64,000 nucleotides of DNA from Cohnella mopanensis (GCF_022352055.1 NZ_JAKRWM010000001.1:744001-808000), one strand, 5' to 3'; shown: positions 44,128 through 54,112, counted from the first letter of the stretch. Translations and numbers: made by a program. The notes: generated by a model not told the origin, from the letters alone.

Positions 44128-45471
44128 TTACGATGTTTCTTTCAGTTCCGCCGGCTCCGGAAAGGCGAGTAGCTGGCCCCTCGTCTGCACCACTATCATG
44201 CCGCTGTCGCGCAAAGTAGGGCCGAAAGCGCGCGTCGGTACGTCCATCCGGAACAACGTTCTGTTCTTGCTCAGGTTCATGACGATTAGCTTCTGGTCGG
44301 TTTGGTAAATATACAGCCCATTGCCTAAGATATCGAACCGGGCGATCGGATTATCGATCGCGTATCCGACTACCGCCGCTTTGTCCTCGGTCTTTACCCC
44401 GTAGAGCCGATAGCTTCTACCATCCTTGGATACGAAGAATACCTTGCCGGCTGCTGGTCCGGCGGCATAGTTTACGTTTGAATTGCCCCCATACACCCAG
44501 TAGATCTCCTTCTTCGTTGAAGGCGCGGCCGGATCCGCATCGAGCGGATAGGCAAGGACTTTTATGCCGAAGGAGAGATAGATTTTGCCTCCGCTCACGA
44601 AGACGGTGTCGATAATCCGCTCCTTGCCGTTCGGATTGATCTTGGCCGATTCATATTCCGTCGTCTTGAGCACTTTGCCTGTTCGCCAATCGACGGTTTT
44701 GACCGCCGCGCCTTCCGGCTTATCGATTGCGAAGATATAATCCAAGTGCCGTGCCATGAACGTACCTTTTGCATCATCAACGTATAAGGGCTCGCCGATG
44801 TCCATCAGCTTCCACAGCACCTTGCCCGTCTTCCGGTCAAGTCCGAGCGTCATGTCGTACATATAGGCGCCGGATTCCCAATGCCGCTCCACCAAAACAT
44901 CGCCCATCGTCGTCACGGTCCCGAAAGCCGGAAACTCGTAATCGTCCTTCCATAACCGCTTGCCGTCGGACAGACGATACGCGTATACATGATCGCTGAC
45001 CGAGATCAGCTCGTCATTAGCCACCGTAAACTGATGAACGTCCGGCTGCTTAGCCGACGACGCCCAAATCCGTTTGCCCGTCGTCGTGTTCACCGCATGG
45101 AGAGTACCGTCGCCGGAGGCTACGAACACTTTGCCATCCGAATAGGCGAGCGGCAGCTTCAATCCGCTGCCGTATTTCCAGATCCGCTTGCCGGTCTTGA
45201 CCGATAAGGCGAGCAGCTGTCCTTGGTTCAGATAGAAGACTTTTCCCTCCTCCACAAGCGCAACCCCACTGTTCAAATCGAAGCCGGGATCGAAACCCGA
45301 CATATCCACCGTCCAAGTCGGCTCGACGGTCTTCGCATCATTCAAGTAGTCATAGTTATCGCCAATATAAGACGATTGTCCTTTTAATCCTCCCGCATCG
45401 GCAACGCCTGCTCCCAAAACTCCCAATACCACCGCCAGCACCGCTATGACGAATAAGATTATATTTTTCAT
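44128..45471 (-). CDS. Secreted PQQ-like beta-propeller repeat protein
   Basis: 447 residues. Signal peptide 1-26 (ends GAGVADA). The rest has repeated propeller-blade motifs: VKTGKRIWKYGSG, NTTTGKRIWASS, LSDGKRLWKDDYE, RKTGKVLWKLMD, DWRTGKVLKT. Each blade has the G-K-x-x-W pattern of PQQ/BamB-like propellers, which usually act as protein-binding scaffolds rather than enzymes. No ligand evident. The small upstream region lacks another gene. Confidence 0.75.
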   Translation of the reverse strand: MKNIILFVIAVLAVVLGVLGAGVADAGGLKGQSSYIGDNYDYLNDAKTVEPTWTVDMSGFDPGFDLNSGVALVEEGKVFYLNQGQLLALSVKTGKRIWKYGSGLKLPLAYSDGKVFVASGDGTLHAVNTTTGKRIWASSAKQPDVHQFTVANDELISVSDHVYAYRLSDGKRLWKDDYEFPAFGTVTTMGDVLVERHWESGAYMYDMTLGLDRKTGKVLWKLMDIGEPLYVDDAKGTFMARHLDYIFAIDKPEGAAVKTVDWRTGKVLKTTEYESAKINPNGKERIIDTVFVSGGKIYLSFGIKVLAYPLDADPAAPSTKKEIYWVYGGNSNVNYAAGPAAGKVFFVSKDGRSYRLYGVKTEDKAAVVGYAIDNPIARFDILGNGLYIYQTDQKLIVMNLSKNRTLFRMDVPTRAFGPTLRDSGMIVVQTRGQLLAFPEPAELKETS

Positions 45472-45585
45472 CCAGACACCATCTTTCCATTATTTTACTG
45501 TAACTGTAGACGCAGCAGTATCCCGAAAGTTGCTTCTCCGCTTGCGGGCGCCTCTTGAAGAGGGACATAGAGTAAATGATAAATT

Positions 45586-45697
45586 GCGTTAAACTTCCCG
45601 TTAGCACAACAACGGCAGCCGATCGTTATGGCCGGCTGCCGTCGTGTCATCATTGTGCTATAGTTCCCCGTTAGTTCTATCAGTTAGTTTAATCCCC
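45586..45697 (+). repeat. Repeat C element, copy at 45.6 kb
   Basis: GCGTTAAACTTCCCGTTAG, hairpin ACGGCAGCCG/CGGCTGCCGT, then GTGCTATAGTTCCCCGTTAGTT. This is the only copy with the motif on both sides. It fills most of the 370-base gap between the propeller gene and the surface protein gene; a trace GTTCTTGTCACA at 45738-45750 follows. Confidence 0.6.
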
Positions 45698-45789
45698 TCC
45701 CCCCCCTATTTCGACCATCCGTCGGGAATGAGACAAAGTTCTTGTCACAAATTGGGAATGGGTCAATGATCTTGGCTTCCGACACGATT

Positions 45790-45826
45790 AAAAAAAAGAT
45801 GACCCTGAACAACCAGGAATCATCTT
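45790..45826 (-). terminator. Terminator of the SLH surface protein gene
   Basis: On the minus strand AAGATGATTCCTGG-TTGTT-CAGGGTCATCTT (one mismatch region) is followed by TTTTTTTT. Confidence 0.8.
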
Positions 45827-45842
45827 AAACGATCGTTTTTTA

Positions 45843-48590
45843 TTAATCGATAAAATGCACGTATTGCAGGAACCTCTTCAGCATAACCGCTGCCTGTGCC
45901 CTCGTTGCATATTCCGTCGGCGCGAAGCGTCCGTCTTCCATCCCTTTAATAATGCCGGCTTCCGCTGCTCGGACTACCGCTGCTTGCGCCCATGAAGAAA
46001 TGGAGTCACGATCCGTGAGAGCGGCCAGGCGGCCGCCCTCTTGCCCAACGCCACCGGTTCCATGGCCGGTGAAGGTTAAGGCGCCGCCGATCACCACGGC
46101 CATTTGCTCGCGGGTAATCGGGTCGTTGGGCGCAAAACGGCCGGCACCGATGCCTCTCACCAGTCCGCTCGCCACCGCCGCATCGACCGCAGATGCATAC
46201 CATGCGGATGCAGGGACATCCGCAAAACGGGCACCGTCCTCGCTCTCCTTCACGGACAGCCCCAGCCCGCGAACGAGCAAGGCCGAGAATTCCGCTCGAG
46301 TAATGGTTCCCTCTGGCCCGAAACGGTCGGCCGCCACGCCGTTCACCAGCAGCTTGGACGCCAGATGCTCCACATCCGCCTTCGCCCAGTATCCGTTTAA
46401 GTCGGCGAACGTTCGGGCCTGCACATCTACGACTGTGTACAAGCTGTTATGCGGCACGTTCAGAATCGCTTCCTTTGTGCCGTCTGGACCGGTTTCCAGC
46501 TGTGCCGGAACAAAAACGACGGTTCCGTTTGCCGGGATATACTGAACGGCAACCAGGTTACGGTTCGTTTTCTCTCCGTACAATTTAATGGTCCGGATCA
46601 AGTACGATCCGCCGAAGTCGCGCACCTCCAACGTTTGCCCGTTTGCTTCCGCCGTCACCTTGTAGTCGATGACGTCGGCGATTACTGCAAAACCTTGGGA
46701 AACGCCAATCCGATCGATCTCCTGTCGAACATCCTCGCCGGCCTGCTCCTGAATGATGCTCACGGTCAAATCCGATACTTCCGCGTCGAGACGCTCCGCC
46801 AAGCCGGTCAGATCGATCACGCTTATCCGTAATTGGAAGCTGGTGTCGTTCAGCCTCACCTCGATAATCGCATTCGGATAACCTTTGGCCATATCCGCGA
46901 TCCAGTCAGCCGGAAAACGTGTCTGTACCGCTTTCTGCCGATCACCGATTTCAATGCTGACAAACGGTTCCTTCGCATCTTTCAGGAGTTCCAGCACTCG
47001 CTCCCTCGTCCGTTCGGAGAGGATGACCTGTTCGATCACCGTGCCGTCCGAACGCGTGACCTGTTCGATGTCGGATGGATCGACAAGAGCGGTAATCCCG
47101 CCATCCGGATTTAACTTCACGGTCGTCCCCGATGTGAGCGGTCGATCGCCGTAATACGACGAAGACGGTGTTGAGATGCCGGTGACGAGAATGGCTTTCA
47201 CTACTTCATTGCCTGCTTCGTCTCGGGCATATACGGTATAGTCACCGTTGGCAGTTATGGTGAATTGCGGCGCTGACAAAATATCGGTTCCTGCCGTTCC
47301 GCCGGCAAAATCAGCCTCGCTAAGGCTTCCAGGCAGCCAACGAAGCTCCGTCAGCGCATTACCCGCAGCTACTCCGTACACGCTTGCCGTCACGCTGATC
47401 GCTTTACTTGCCAATCCGTTCGGTACAGCCGTCAGGGTAACATCGGGCGGTATCGCCACAATACGTATTCCGCTCGTGTCCGGTGCTTCGTACGTCAGCG
47501 AAGCGACGGCTCCGCCGGAGGCGCGAACGATGTTTGCGCCGTTCGAGAGCTCCAACGCGTCTGCAACTTCAATACCGTCCACATCCGCGAGCCCGGCCGG
47601 AATTTCGTATTCGAAAGTAAGTTTCGTCAATGCCGTGCCGCGCGCTCCAGTATACGGGGCATATACCGTCTGAGTGACGGAATCGTCTCCGACCATGATC
47701 GGAACGGCCGGTGTCCCGGTCACGGTTACTTCGTATCCGTAAAATACCGTAAAGCGAATCGTGTCGCTCGTGCCGTACAAATCATTGGCCGAGGCGGTTA
47801 GCACCAACCCCACCCAAGCGGATTCAAATTCCGCCAGAGCATCGCTCAAACTGGCAGCGGCCTCATCCAATCGAGTCTGAGATTGGTTTTTCGCATCGTC
47901 GGCAATAGCCTGCGCCGCATCTATCGCGGTCTGCAGGGCAGCGCGGTCGTCAGCCGATATCTGCCCTACATCCGTACCTACCGGATGATCCGTCAGCGCC
48001 TGCTGCGCCGCCGTAATCGCCGCGCCCAGCGCCGTCGGAATGCCCGGTTGAATAACAGCGGCATTAAAGACTTGAACCGCTGAATTTAACTGGCCGACGG
48101 CAGTATCCAATTGATCCTGCGTGTAACTGCTCGCGTTATCGAGAATCTGCTGCGCAGCATTGGACGCGATCTGCAGTGCGGTACGCGTTCCCGCTGACGC
48201 CTGCCCCACGTTTACGCCTTGCGGATGATCCGTCAGTGCCTGATGCGCCGCCGTAATCGCCGCGCCCAGCGCCGTCGGAATGCCCGGTTGAATAACAGCG
48301 GCATGAAAGACTTGAACCGCTGAATTTAACTGGCCGACGGCAGTATCCAATTGATCCTGCGTGTAACTGCTCGCGTTATCGAGAATCTGCTGCGCAGCAT
48401 TGGACGCGGTTTGCAGTGCGGTGCGCGTTCCAACTGACGCCTGCCCCACGTTTACGCCTTGCGGATGATCCGTCAGTGCCTGTTGCGCCGCCGTAATCGC
48501 CGCGCCCAGCAGCATCGGAATGCCCGGTTGAATAACAGCGGCATTAAAGACTTGAACCGCTGAATTTAACTGGACGACGGCAGTATCCAA
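45843..48590 (-). CDS. C-terminal part of a frameshifted SLH surface protein (FIVAR-like repeats, SLH domains)
   Basis: About 915 residues shown here, continuing in another register the gene that starts at 50199. The apparent ATG at 48590 lies within a repeat (DTAVVQLNSA) and is unlikely to be a true start; the real frame enters at about 48681. Order: three and a half 80-residue FIVAR-like repeats (ALTDHPQGVNVGQASAGTR), a region with weak Ig-like or Big features (residues ~270-480), a conserved segment with TRSDGTVIEQVILSERTRERVLELL, and three SLH domains near the end (TFADLNGYWAKADVEHLAS, FADVPASAWYASAVDAAVAS, LTDRDSISSWAQAAVVRAAE) that would anchor it to the wall. Confidence 0.8.
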   Translation of the reverse strand: MDTAVVQLNSAVQVFNAAVIQPGIPMLLGAAITAAQQALTDHPQGVNVGQASVGTRTALQTASNAAQQILDNASSYTQDQLDTAVGQLNSAVQVFHAAVIQPGIPTALGAAITAAHQALTDHPQGVNVGQASAGTRTALQIASNAAQQILDNASSYTQDQLDTAVGQLNSAVQVFNAAVIQPGIPTALGAAITAAQQALTDHPVGTDVGQISADDRAALQTAIDAAQAIADDAKNQSQTRLDEAAASLSDALAEFESAWVGLVLTASANDLYGTSDTIRFTVFYGYEVTVTGTPAVPIMVGDDSVTQTVYAPYTGARGTALTKLTFEYEIPAGLADVDGIEVADALELSNGANIVRASGGAVASLTYEAPDTSGIRIVAIPPDVTLTAVPNGLASKAISVTASVYGVAAGNALTELRWLPGSLSEADFAGGTAGTDILSAPQFTITANGDYTVYARDEAGNEVVKAILVTGISTPSSSYYGDRPLTSGTTVKLNPDGGITALVDPSDIEQVTRSDGTVIEQVILSERTRERVLELLKDAKEPFVSIEIGDRQKAVQTRFPADWIADMAKGYPNAIIEVRLNDTSFQLRISVIDLTGLAERLDAEVSDLTVSIIQEQAGEDVRQEIDRIGVSQGFAVIADVIDYKVTAEANGQTLEVRDFGGSYLIRTIKLYGEKTNRNLVAVQYIPANGTVVFVPAQLETGPDGTKEAILNVPHNSLYTVVDVQARTFADLNGYWAKADVEHLASKLLVNGVAADRFGPEGTITRAEFSALLVRGLGLSVKESEDGARFADVPASAWYASAVDAAVASGLVRGIGAGRFAPNDPITREQMAVVIGGALTFTGHGTGGVGQEGGRLAALTDRDSISSWAQAAVVRAAEAGIIKGMEDGRFAPTEYATRAQAAVMLKRFLQYVHFID

Positions 48591-49470
48591 TTGATCCTGC
48601 GTGTAACTGCTCGCGTTATCGAGAATCTGCTGCGCAGCATTGGACGCGATCTGCAGTGCGGTACGCGTTCCCGCTGACGCCCTGCCCTACGTTTACACCT
48701 TGCGGATGATCCGTCAGTGCCTGTTGCGCCGCCGTAATCGCCGCGCCCAGCGCTGTCGGAATGCCCGGTTGAATAACAGCGGCATTAAAGACTTGAACCG
48801 CTGAATTTAACTGGACGACGGCAGTATCCAATTGATCCTGCGTGTAAATGCTCGCGTTATCGAGAATCTGCTGCGCAGCATTGGTCGCGGTCTGCAGTGC
48901 GGTGCGCGTTCCCGCTGACGCCTGCCCCACGTTTACGCCTTGCGGATGATCCGTCAGCGCCTTTTGAGCCGCCGTGATCGCCGCGCCCAGCGCTGTCGGA
49001 TCGCCGGCTGTGATAATCACGTCTTCGAATGTATCTATCGCCGTTTCCAAATTTGCAACAGCCACTTCCAATTCGTCCTGCAGATATTTGTCAGCTTGAT
49101 TGAAAATTTGTTGGGCTGCAGCGATCGCGTTCTGCAAAGTGCTGCGGTCTCCCGCCGACGTTTGTCCCACGTTTACGCCTTGCGGATGATCCGTCAACGC
49201 TTGCTGCGCCGCCGCGATCGCCACCCCCAACGCCGCGGGATTGCCGGCCTGGACAATTTGCGCATTGAATGCCGCGATTGAAGAGGTCAACGGGATTGCG
49301 GCGTTAGCCAGGTCGGAGGCGACGGTTGCATTCCCGATTCCGTCGATAAAAAGCATGGCTGCGTCATAGGCTGCAGACAAGTCGTTGTAAGCATTGGCCG
49401 GCACTTGTCCTACGCCTGTGCCCGGCAGATGACTTTTCAACAACGACTTGGCGCTAGCGACCGCTTGAAA
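47850..49470 (-). repeat. Tandem 240-base repeats (FIVAR-like, about seven units)
   Basis: Units of 240 bases (80 residues) spaced at about 48010, 48250, 48490, 48731, 48971 and 49211 on the plus-strand numbering. The inner units are over 90% identical at the DNA level; the outer two are diverged. One extra C near 48681 breaks the period and the reading frame. Confidence 0.85.
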
Positions 49471-50199
49471 CAACACCGTTCCGTCCACAAACGTATGTCC
49501 GTTGCTCGGCGCATAAGCGGCTGCAGGTGAATTCGCAATTCCGAATATTTTCAGATTGCCTGGATTGCCCGCAAATACGCCTGTCCCAAAAGTTGTTGCA
49601 TTGCTTAACACCGTTACGCTTGTCAAGCTGTTATTATAGAATGAGCTACTGGCGACATTCGTTACACCGGCCGGGATGACCAGTTTCGTAATGTGATTGG
49701 TGTCGAAAGCACCGCCATTAATCGTCTTCAAATTTTCCGATAATTTAATCGATGTCAAACTATTCATATAAAAAGAATAGTTGCCGATAGACGTCACGCT
49801 GTCCGGAAAAACGACGGTTGTAAGCGGATTGTTTTCGAATGCGCTGGCGCCTATCGTTAACAAGCTGTCAGGAAGGTCTATGGAAGTGAGGCTTGTATAA
49901 CGGAATCCATACGTCTGAATGACTTTCACACTGTTCGGAATCACCACGCTCGTAATTTTAGGTTTGCCCGTACCGTACGTATCAAATGCTGATCTCCCAA
50001 TCTCGGTTACCATCGTCCCCTGGTACGTACCGGGAATAACCACGTTCAGATCCGTGCCCCCGTAGTCCGTAACAGTTGCGCCGTTGGAACCGACTGTAAA
50101 AGTAAAGTCGTTCGCGGCTGCATATACAGGTCGAATCTGCGAGAATGAAGTCCCGAACGCAAATAATGCAATTAATAGACATAAGAATGAAATTTTCAT
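48616..50199 (-). CDS. N-terminal part of the frameshifted surface protein (signal peptide, leucine-rich repeats, FIVAR-like repeats)
   Basis: Residues 1-28 form a signal peptide ending PVYAA. Residues 30-230 hold BspA-type leucine-rich repeats (ITSVVIPNSVKVIQTYGF, SIDLPDSLLTIGASAFE, TVVFPDSVTSIGNYSF). FIVAR-like repeats follow. After DHPQGVNVGQ in the fourth repeat the register changes and the last ~20 residues (GVSGNAYRTADRVQ) are nonsense, ending at 48616. Comparison with sister repeats shows GACGCCCTGCCC where others have GACGCCTGCCCC. Without the extra base the whole gene would run 45843-50199, about 1,450 residues. Confidence 0.8.
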   Translation of the reverse strand: MKISFLCLLIALFAFGTSFSQIRPVYAAANDFTFTVGSNGATVTDYGGTDLNVVIPGTYQGTMVTEIGRSAFDTYGTGKPKITSVVIPNSVKVIQTYGFRYTSLTSIDLPDSLLTIGASAFENNPLTTVVFPDSVTSIGNYSFYMNSLTSIKLSENLKTINGGAFDTNHITKLVIPAGVTNVASSSFYNNSLTSVTVLSNATTFGTGVFAGNPGNLKIFGIANSPAAAYAPSNGHTFVDGTVLFQAVASAKSLLKSHLPGTGVGQVPANAYNDLSAAYDAAMLFIDGIGNATVASDLANAAIPLTSSIAAFNAQIVQAGNPAALGVAIAAAQQALTDHPQGVNVGQTSAGDRSTLQNAIAAAQQIFNQADKYLQDELEVAVANLETAIDTFEDVIITAGDPTALGAAITAAQKALTDHPQGVNVGQASAGTRTALQTATNAAQQILDNASIYTQDQLDTAVVQLNSAVQVFNAAVIQPGIPTALGAAITAAQQALTDHPQGVNVGQGVSGNAYRTADRVQCCAADSR

Positions 50200-50490
50200 G
50201 ATTTTTCTCCTTTTCTATAACGGTTGAAGCGAGATGACGATGAGAGCAGAAGCTTGTCGAATGAACGGGATACGGATAGGTATCTGCGGTTTCTGCAACT
50301 GGACGACTACTATATTTCATTATAAAGACGGCCAATAAAAGAATAATGAAAGAATCAGCCAAAATCGCGTAGTATCAAGCCTTGAGAATTTTTGACGTTT
50401 TTGTGAAATCGGATTTCGAATAATGCCGTTTTATCTGTAAGTGATATTCGAAGGTGCCTTAGGATACTTTTGGCGAACGAATAGCCGGGG

Positions 50491-50529
50491 CAAAAAAAAC
50501 CAAATGAGTTGTTACACTCATGTGGTTTT
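50491..50529. terminator. Terminator-like hairpin
   Basis: AAAAACCAAATGAGT-TGTTAC-ACTCATGTGGTTTTT, one bulge and mismatch; T and A runs on both sides. Confidence 0.6.
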
Positions 50530-50667
50530 TGCTACGATGCCTCAACTTTTTAATACCCTTACCGAAAAATTCTCAAATTCATCAATATACCAGTGAGCGA
50601 TGTGAGGGGAACCGCTTCGGCAGGCAAGCTTTCTAAATTTAAGTAATATACTGGACAAAAAATTAAA

Positions 50668-50747
50668 CAGCGGCGGACCAAGACTTGAAAAATAAGTCCT
50701 AGACTGCCGCTGTTGTCATTAAACGTGTCCCGTTAGCTTAATGAAGA
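50668..50747 (+). repeat. Repeat C element, copy at 50.7 kb
   Basis: Outer stem ACAGCGGC/GCCGCTGT enclosing a second stem GACTT/AAGTC, then GTCATTAAACGTGTCCCGTTAGCTTAATGAAG. Confidence 0.55.
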
Positions 50748-51193
50748 GTAACAAATGCAATATGCCAACTTTTGCCTAAACCCTGTTTTTGGTGGGTATT
50801 TTCCCCATGCAGCAATCACTCGCTCACGCATCTCTCGCATCCTTCTCAACAAATCCTCTTAATAATTTCATTCAAAACGTGATCCGACAAATAAAAAAGC
50901 CCTCGATTTACGCGGACTTCATTCGGACAATGCGAGTTTTATCTGATTTCGGTAAGATTATTCCCGTTAACAAATATGTAGACTAATTGCCGGAAGCACT
51001 TGATTACCCTCCTCCGAGTATGACTTTGATTGTAGGCATCTGTTGGCTTCACATTAAATCAATTATCTTTGATGTATTGATCAGGCTGAAAGTTCTAATG
51101 TTGATATTTGACCATAAGAAAACCACCTTGGTGAACAGGCGGTTTATTTAGCTTTCGTTCCCCATTAGTGAACGAGCAGTATAACTTAAATTA

Positions 51194-51622
51194 TTAAAAC
51201 TTACGTTTATGATAAGGGATACCATCGCCATCTTCGCAATAGGATTTGAGACTATAAAGGAAAATAGCCCAGTTGTAGTTACAGGAGCGATAAAATGGCG
51301 TTACTTCTTTCCAGTTCGTATGACGCAAAGTAATAAAAGACTTCCCGTTCTTCTCTTGAATATCAAAGGAAATAATCGTACCAATCCATTCTGGATCTGA
51401 ATCTATACACTGCCAAACGACTTTTTTATTAGTGATCAATTCCTCTATTCTCATCTTAGTTATGTCATTGCTGCCAAATCGAAATTCATTAATAAAGCCA
51501 ATCTGATTATTAATAATGAGTTCATTGGTCCATATTTCCGACAGTCCTTCAGCGGTGGTTAAAGTTTCATACACCTTCGACGCTGGAACATGTACGGTTT
51601 GCAAGTGCTCGATATTTGCCAT
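51194..51622 (-). CDS. SRPBCC (START-like) domain protein
   Basis: 142 residues: EHLQTVHVPASKVYETLTTAEGLSEIWTNE at the start, KVVWQCIDSDPEWIGTIISFDIQEKNGKSFITLRHTNW in the middle. This is the AHSA1/polyketide-cyclase-like ligand-binding fold. Ligand unknown. AGAAGGGAG precedes the ATG. Confidence 0.78.
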   Translation of the reverse strand: MANIEHLQTVHVPASKVYETLTTAEGLSEIWTNELIINNQIGFINEFRFGSNDITKMRIEELITNKKVVWQCIDSDPEWIGTIISFDIQEKNGKSFITLRHTNWKEVTPFYRSCNYNWAIFLYSLKSYCEDGDGIPYHKRKF

Positions 51623-51741
51623 GCTTTACTCCCTTCTAACTGCAATAATTTATGTTTGATGCTTATGATAACATTTGATGAATATAATAGTTTCTTTTGG
51701 ATTGCTATGTTGCAGTTATTGCAATTATGGCGGCCAAAACG

Positions 51742-53865
51742 TTATTTCTCTTTTACTTTTAACAAACGTAAGCTGTTAAGTGTCACTATTACGGTCGCTC
51801 CCATATCGGCCAAGATAGCAAGCCACAAGGTCAGCCATCCCGGAACAATAAGCACCAGTGCAAGGAGCTTAATCCCTAAGGAGAACGTAACATTCTGCTT
51901 GATAATCAAAAGTGTTTTTTTGCTTAGTCTAATCGTGTAGGGCAGTTTTCGCAAATCGTCTGCCATTAATGCGAGATCAGCTGTCTCCAGCGCAGTGTCA
52001 GTACCCGCCCCGCCCATCGCAATACCAACGGTAGAAGCCGCAAGCGCCGGTGCGTCATTCACTCCGTCACCGACCATTGCCACACCTGAATAACTTTCCC
52101 GTAACTTCTTGATATATTCGAGTTTGTCTTGCGGCAGCAGTTCCGCCTTTATATCGGACACGCCCAGTTGTTTGCCGATAGTGTTAGCCGTCGCTTGATT
52201 GTCACCTGTAAGCATGATCGTCTTTTTAATTCCGATGGAATGCAATTCTTCGATCACGGCTTTGCTTGAATCGCGTACGGCGTCGGCAACCGCGATTAGG
52301 GCGAGTACTTCTTCTTCCGTCCCCAACACCATAACGGTTTTCCCTTGAGTCTGCAGTGTAATGATTTGCTGGCGTGTCGTTTCGGTGATGTCATATTGCA
52401 ACTCATCAAACAGCTTCGGGTTGCCTATAAAATATAGCTTGCCATCAACAGAAGCTTTAACACCTTTACCTGTGATCGACTGGAAGTCATCCACTGAAAA
52501 TACCAAATGAGCGCCCATTTGCTCGGCTTTGCGAACGATTGCCGACGCTAATGGATGTTGGGAGCCTTTTTCAATTACCGCGGCGATCGAAAGCAATTCA
52601 ATTTCGTTATGGCCGCTAAAAGTAACAATCTCCGTGACTTCAGGGAAACCATTGGTTAGTGTCCCCGTTTTATCAAAGGCTACAGCCGTGATATGTCCAG
52701 CCTCTTCTAGATGGATTCCGCCTTTGATTAGTACGCCATTTTGGGCTGCATTGCCGATTGCGGTAACGATTGAAATTGGAGTAGAAATGACCAGCGCGCA
52801 AGGGCATCCTACTACTAGTAGCGATAGACCTTGGTAAATCCAATCTTCCCAGTCTGCGCCAAATAAAGGCGGAACAACAGCGATTCCAATAGCGAGCAAC
52901 ATAATTGCCGGTGTGTAATATTTAGCGAATCGGTCGACAAATGCTTGTGATGGCGCGCGTTCAGCCTGGGCTTCTTCTACAAGGTGAATGATTTTTGAGA
53001 TCGTCGTATCTTCAACACGCTTGGTAACTCTGACCTCAAGCAGTCCTTCCTCGTTCAATGTACCAGCGAATACCTCGTCTTCAATGGTTTTAGTGACGGG
53101 AACGGATTCACCCGTAATTGCAGCTTGATTGATCGTAGAAGTCCCTTTAATTACTACGCCGTCCATAGCAAGCTTTTGACCTGGCCTAACGATCATTATG
53201 TCGCCAACTTGAATATCATCAACATTCACTGTCAATTCGGCCGAACCGCGCCGGATCAAGGCTTCTTTAGGCGCAATGTCCATAAGCGAGCGAATGGACT
53301 GTCGTGCCTTTTGCATAGAGTAGCGTTCCAGTGCTTCGCTAATCGCAAATAGCACAACGACTACGGCACCTTCGCCCCATTTTCCAATCGAAGCTGCGCC
53401 AATTATCGCGACTGTCATGAGTGTGTTCATGTCAAATTGGAGCCTAAACAAATTCTTAATACCTTTTAGGAAGAGCTCATAACCGCCAATAATAATGGCG
53501 GCGCCAAACGCCAAAGCTGAGACGAGTTCTTCTTCGCCGTAGCTAAAAGCGAGGATATATCCGGCAGACATTAACAAAACGGAGAGCAGAACATTCCAAT
53601 TCGCTTTCAAAAAGGGTTCTTTCTTTTCGATGACTCGCTGTTTTTCAGGCGTGAGCTTCAGGTTTTCAAAAGCACCGGCCTTTTCCAACTCCCTGATCGT
53701 GGTATTTCCAATGACGGTAATCTTGGCAGCGCCGAAGTTAACCTGTGCATCCGTAACACCGGGAAGGTTCTTTACATTCCTTTCAAATATTCCAGCGCAA
53801 TTTGTACAGGTAAAGCCTTGTACGCGGTAAACCTGCTTATCGTTGTCTCCCTCATGTTGTTGCAT
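51742..53865 (-). CDS. cadA: Cadmium/zinc-exporting P-type ATPase
   Basis: 707 residues, the usual length. N-terminal heavy-metal domain with [14 protein letters not shown] (CxxC, about residues 19-22), transmembrane CPC motif in [10 protein letters not shown] (354-356), phosphorylation site D398 in DKTGTLTNG, the HP motif SQHPLASAI and hinge [11 protein letters not shown]. The CPC and DKTG features with the GTNCA N-domain place it with CadA-type P1B-2 pumps for Cd, Zn or Pb. A remnant of the partner regulator CadC overlaps the start; with that gene broken, regulation may be lost. Confidence 0.93.
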   Translation of the reverse strand: MQQHEGDNDKQVYRVQGFTCTNCAGIFERNVKNLPGVTDAQVNFGAAKITVIGNTTIRELEKAGAFENLKLTPEKQRVIEKKEPFLKANWNVLLSVLLMSAGYILAFSYGEEELVSALAFGAAIIIGGYELFLKGIKNLFRLQFDMNTLMTVAIIGAASIGKWGEGAVVVVLFAISEALERYSMQKARQSIRSLMDIAPKEALIRRGSAELTVNVDDIQVGDIMIVRPGQKLAMDGVVIKGTSTINQAAITGESVPVTKTIEDEVFAGTLNEEGLLEVRVTKRVEDTTISKIIHLVEEAQAERAPSQAFVDRFAKYYTPAIMLLAIGIAVVPPLFGADWEDWIYQGLSLLVVGCPCALVISTPISIVTAIGNAAQNGVLIKGGIHLEEAGHITAVAFDKTGTLTNGFPEVTEIVTFSGHNEIELLSIAAVIEKGSQHPLASAIVRKAEQMGAHLVFSVDDFQSITGKGVKASVDGKLYFIGNPKLFDELQYDITETTRQQIITLQTQGKTVMVLGTEEEVLALIAVADAVRDSSKAVIEELHSIGIKKTIMLTGDNQATANTIGKQLGVSDIKAELLPQDKLEYIKKLRESYSGVAMVGDGVNDAPALAASTVGIAMGGAGTDTALETADLALMADDLRKLPYTIRLSKKTLLIIKQNVTFSLGIKLLALVLIVPGWLTLWLAILADMGATVIVTLNSLRLLKVKEK

Positions 53866-53995
53866 GCTCCGTCAACTCCTTAGTGTGTGTTGAAGCCAGC
53901 TGGATAAATTGCCGAACATGTTCATCCTCTATAATATTGGCGACATCGCACACGCATAGTTCATCTTCTTCACACAAAGCGAATACGATTATCAT
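53852..53995 (-). pseudogene. cadC: Internally deleted cadC regulator remnant
   Basis: A 47-codon frame from ATG 53995 reads VFALCEEDELCVCDVANII, then directly EDEHVRQFIQLASTHTKEL. In intact CadC (about 120 residues) these two stretches are separated by the recognition helix and wing, about 35 residues. The metal-site motif ELCVCD is kept, the DNA-reading part is absent, and the junction is in frame. Upstream, KSEIAETHM matches poorly to the expected helix, so the N-terminus is also damaged. The TGA overlaps the cadA start as in intact operons. Confidence 0.7.
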
Positions 53996-54024
53996 ATGGG
54001 TCTCAGCTATTTCAGACTTTAATT

Positions 54025-54106
54025 TCCCTACATAAAAAACGAAAAGCCTGATTTAACAAGCTTTTCTAAAGTCTTTTATGATGATACATTTGTGTCCCTA
54101 AACAAC
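54025..54106 (+). repeat. Repeat B, decayed copy
   Basis: TTTCCCTACATAAA, AAAAGCCTGATTTAACAAGCTTTTC (hairpin), then TATGATGATACATTTGTGTCCCTAAACA. Same order as repeat B but eroded. It sits where the first part of cadC should be. Confidence 0.45.
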
Positions 54107-54112
54107 TATTTA

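Larger units (their letters stand above)
50200..51193. other. 1-kb region without a gene
   Basis: Contains the surface protein's promoter side, a hairpin at 50491-50529, a repeat C element (50668-50747), a decayed piece of repeat A (AAAAAAGCCCTCGATTTACGCGGAC, 50893-50920) and a decayed C-type element with hairpin AAACCACC/GGCGGTTT (51119-51175). Open frames here are by-products of these. Confidence 0.6.

Noticed and set aside
45952-48083. Several long plus-strand frames opposite the surface protein gene
   Set aside because: They reflect the biased, repetitive coding sequence on the minus strand and have no domain features.
47850-49470. Regular 240-base repeats considered as a CRISPR-like or non-coding array
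   Set aside because: The period is a multiple of three and encodes a consistent 80-residue FIVAR-like unit.
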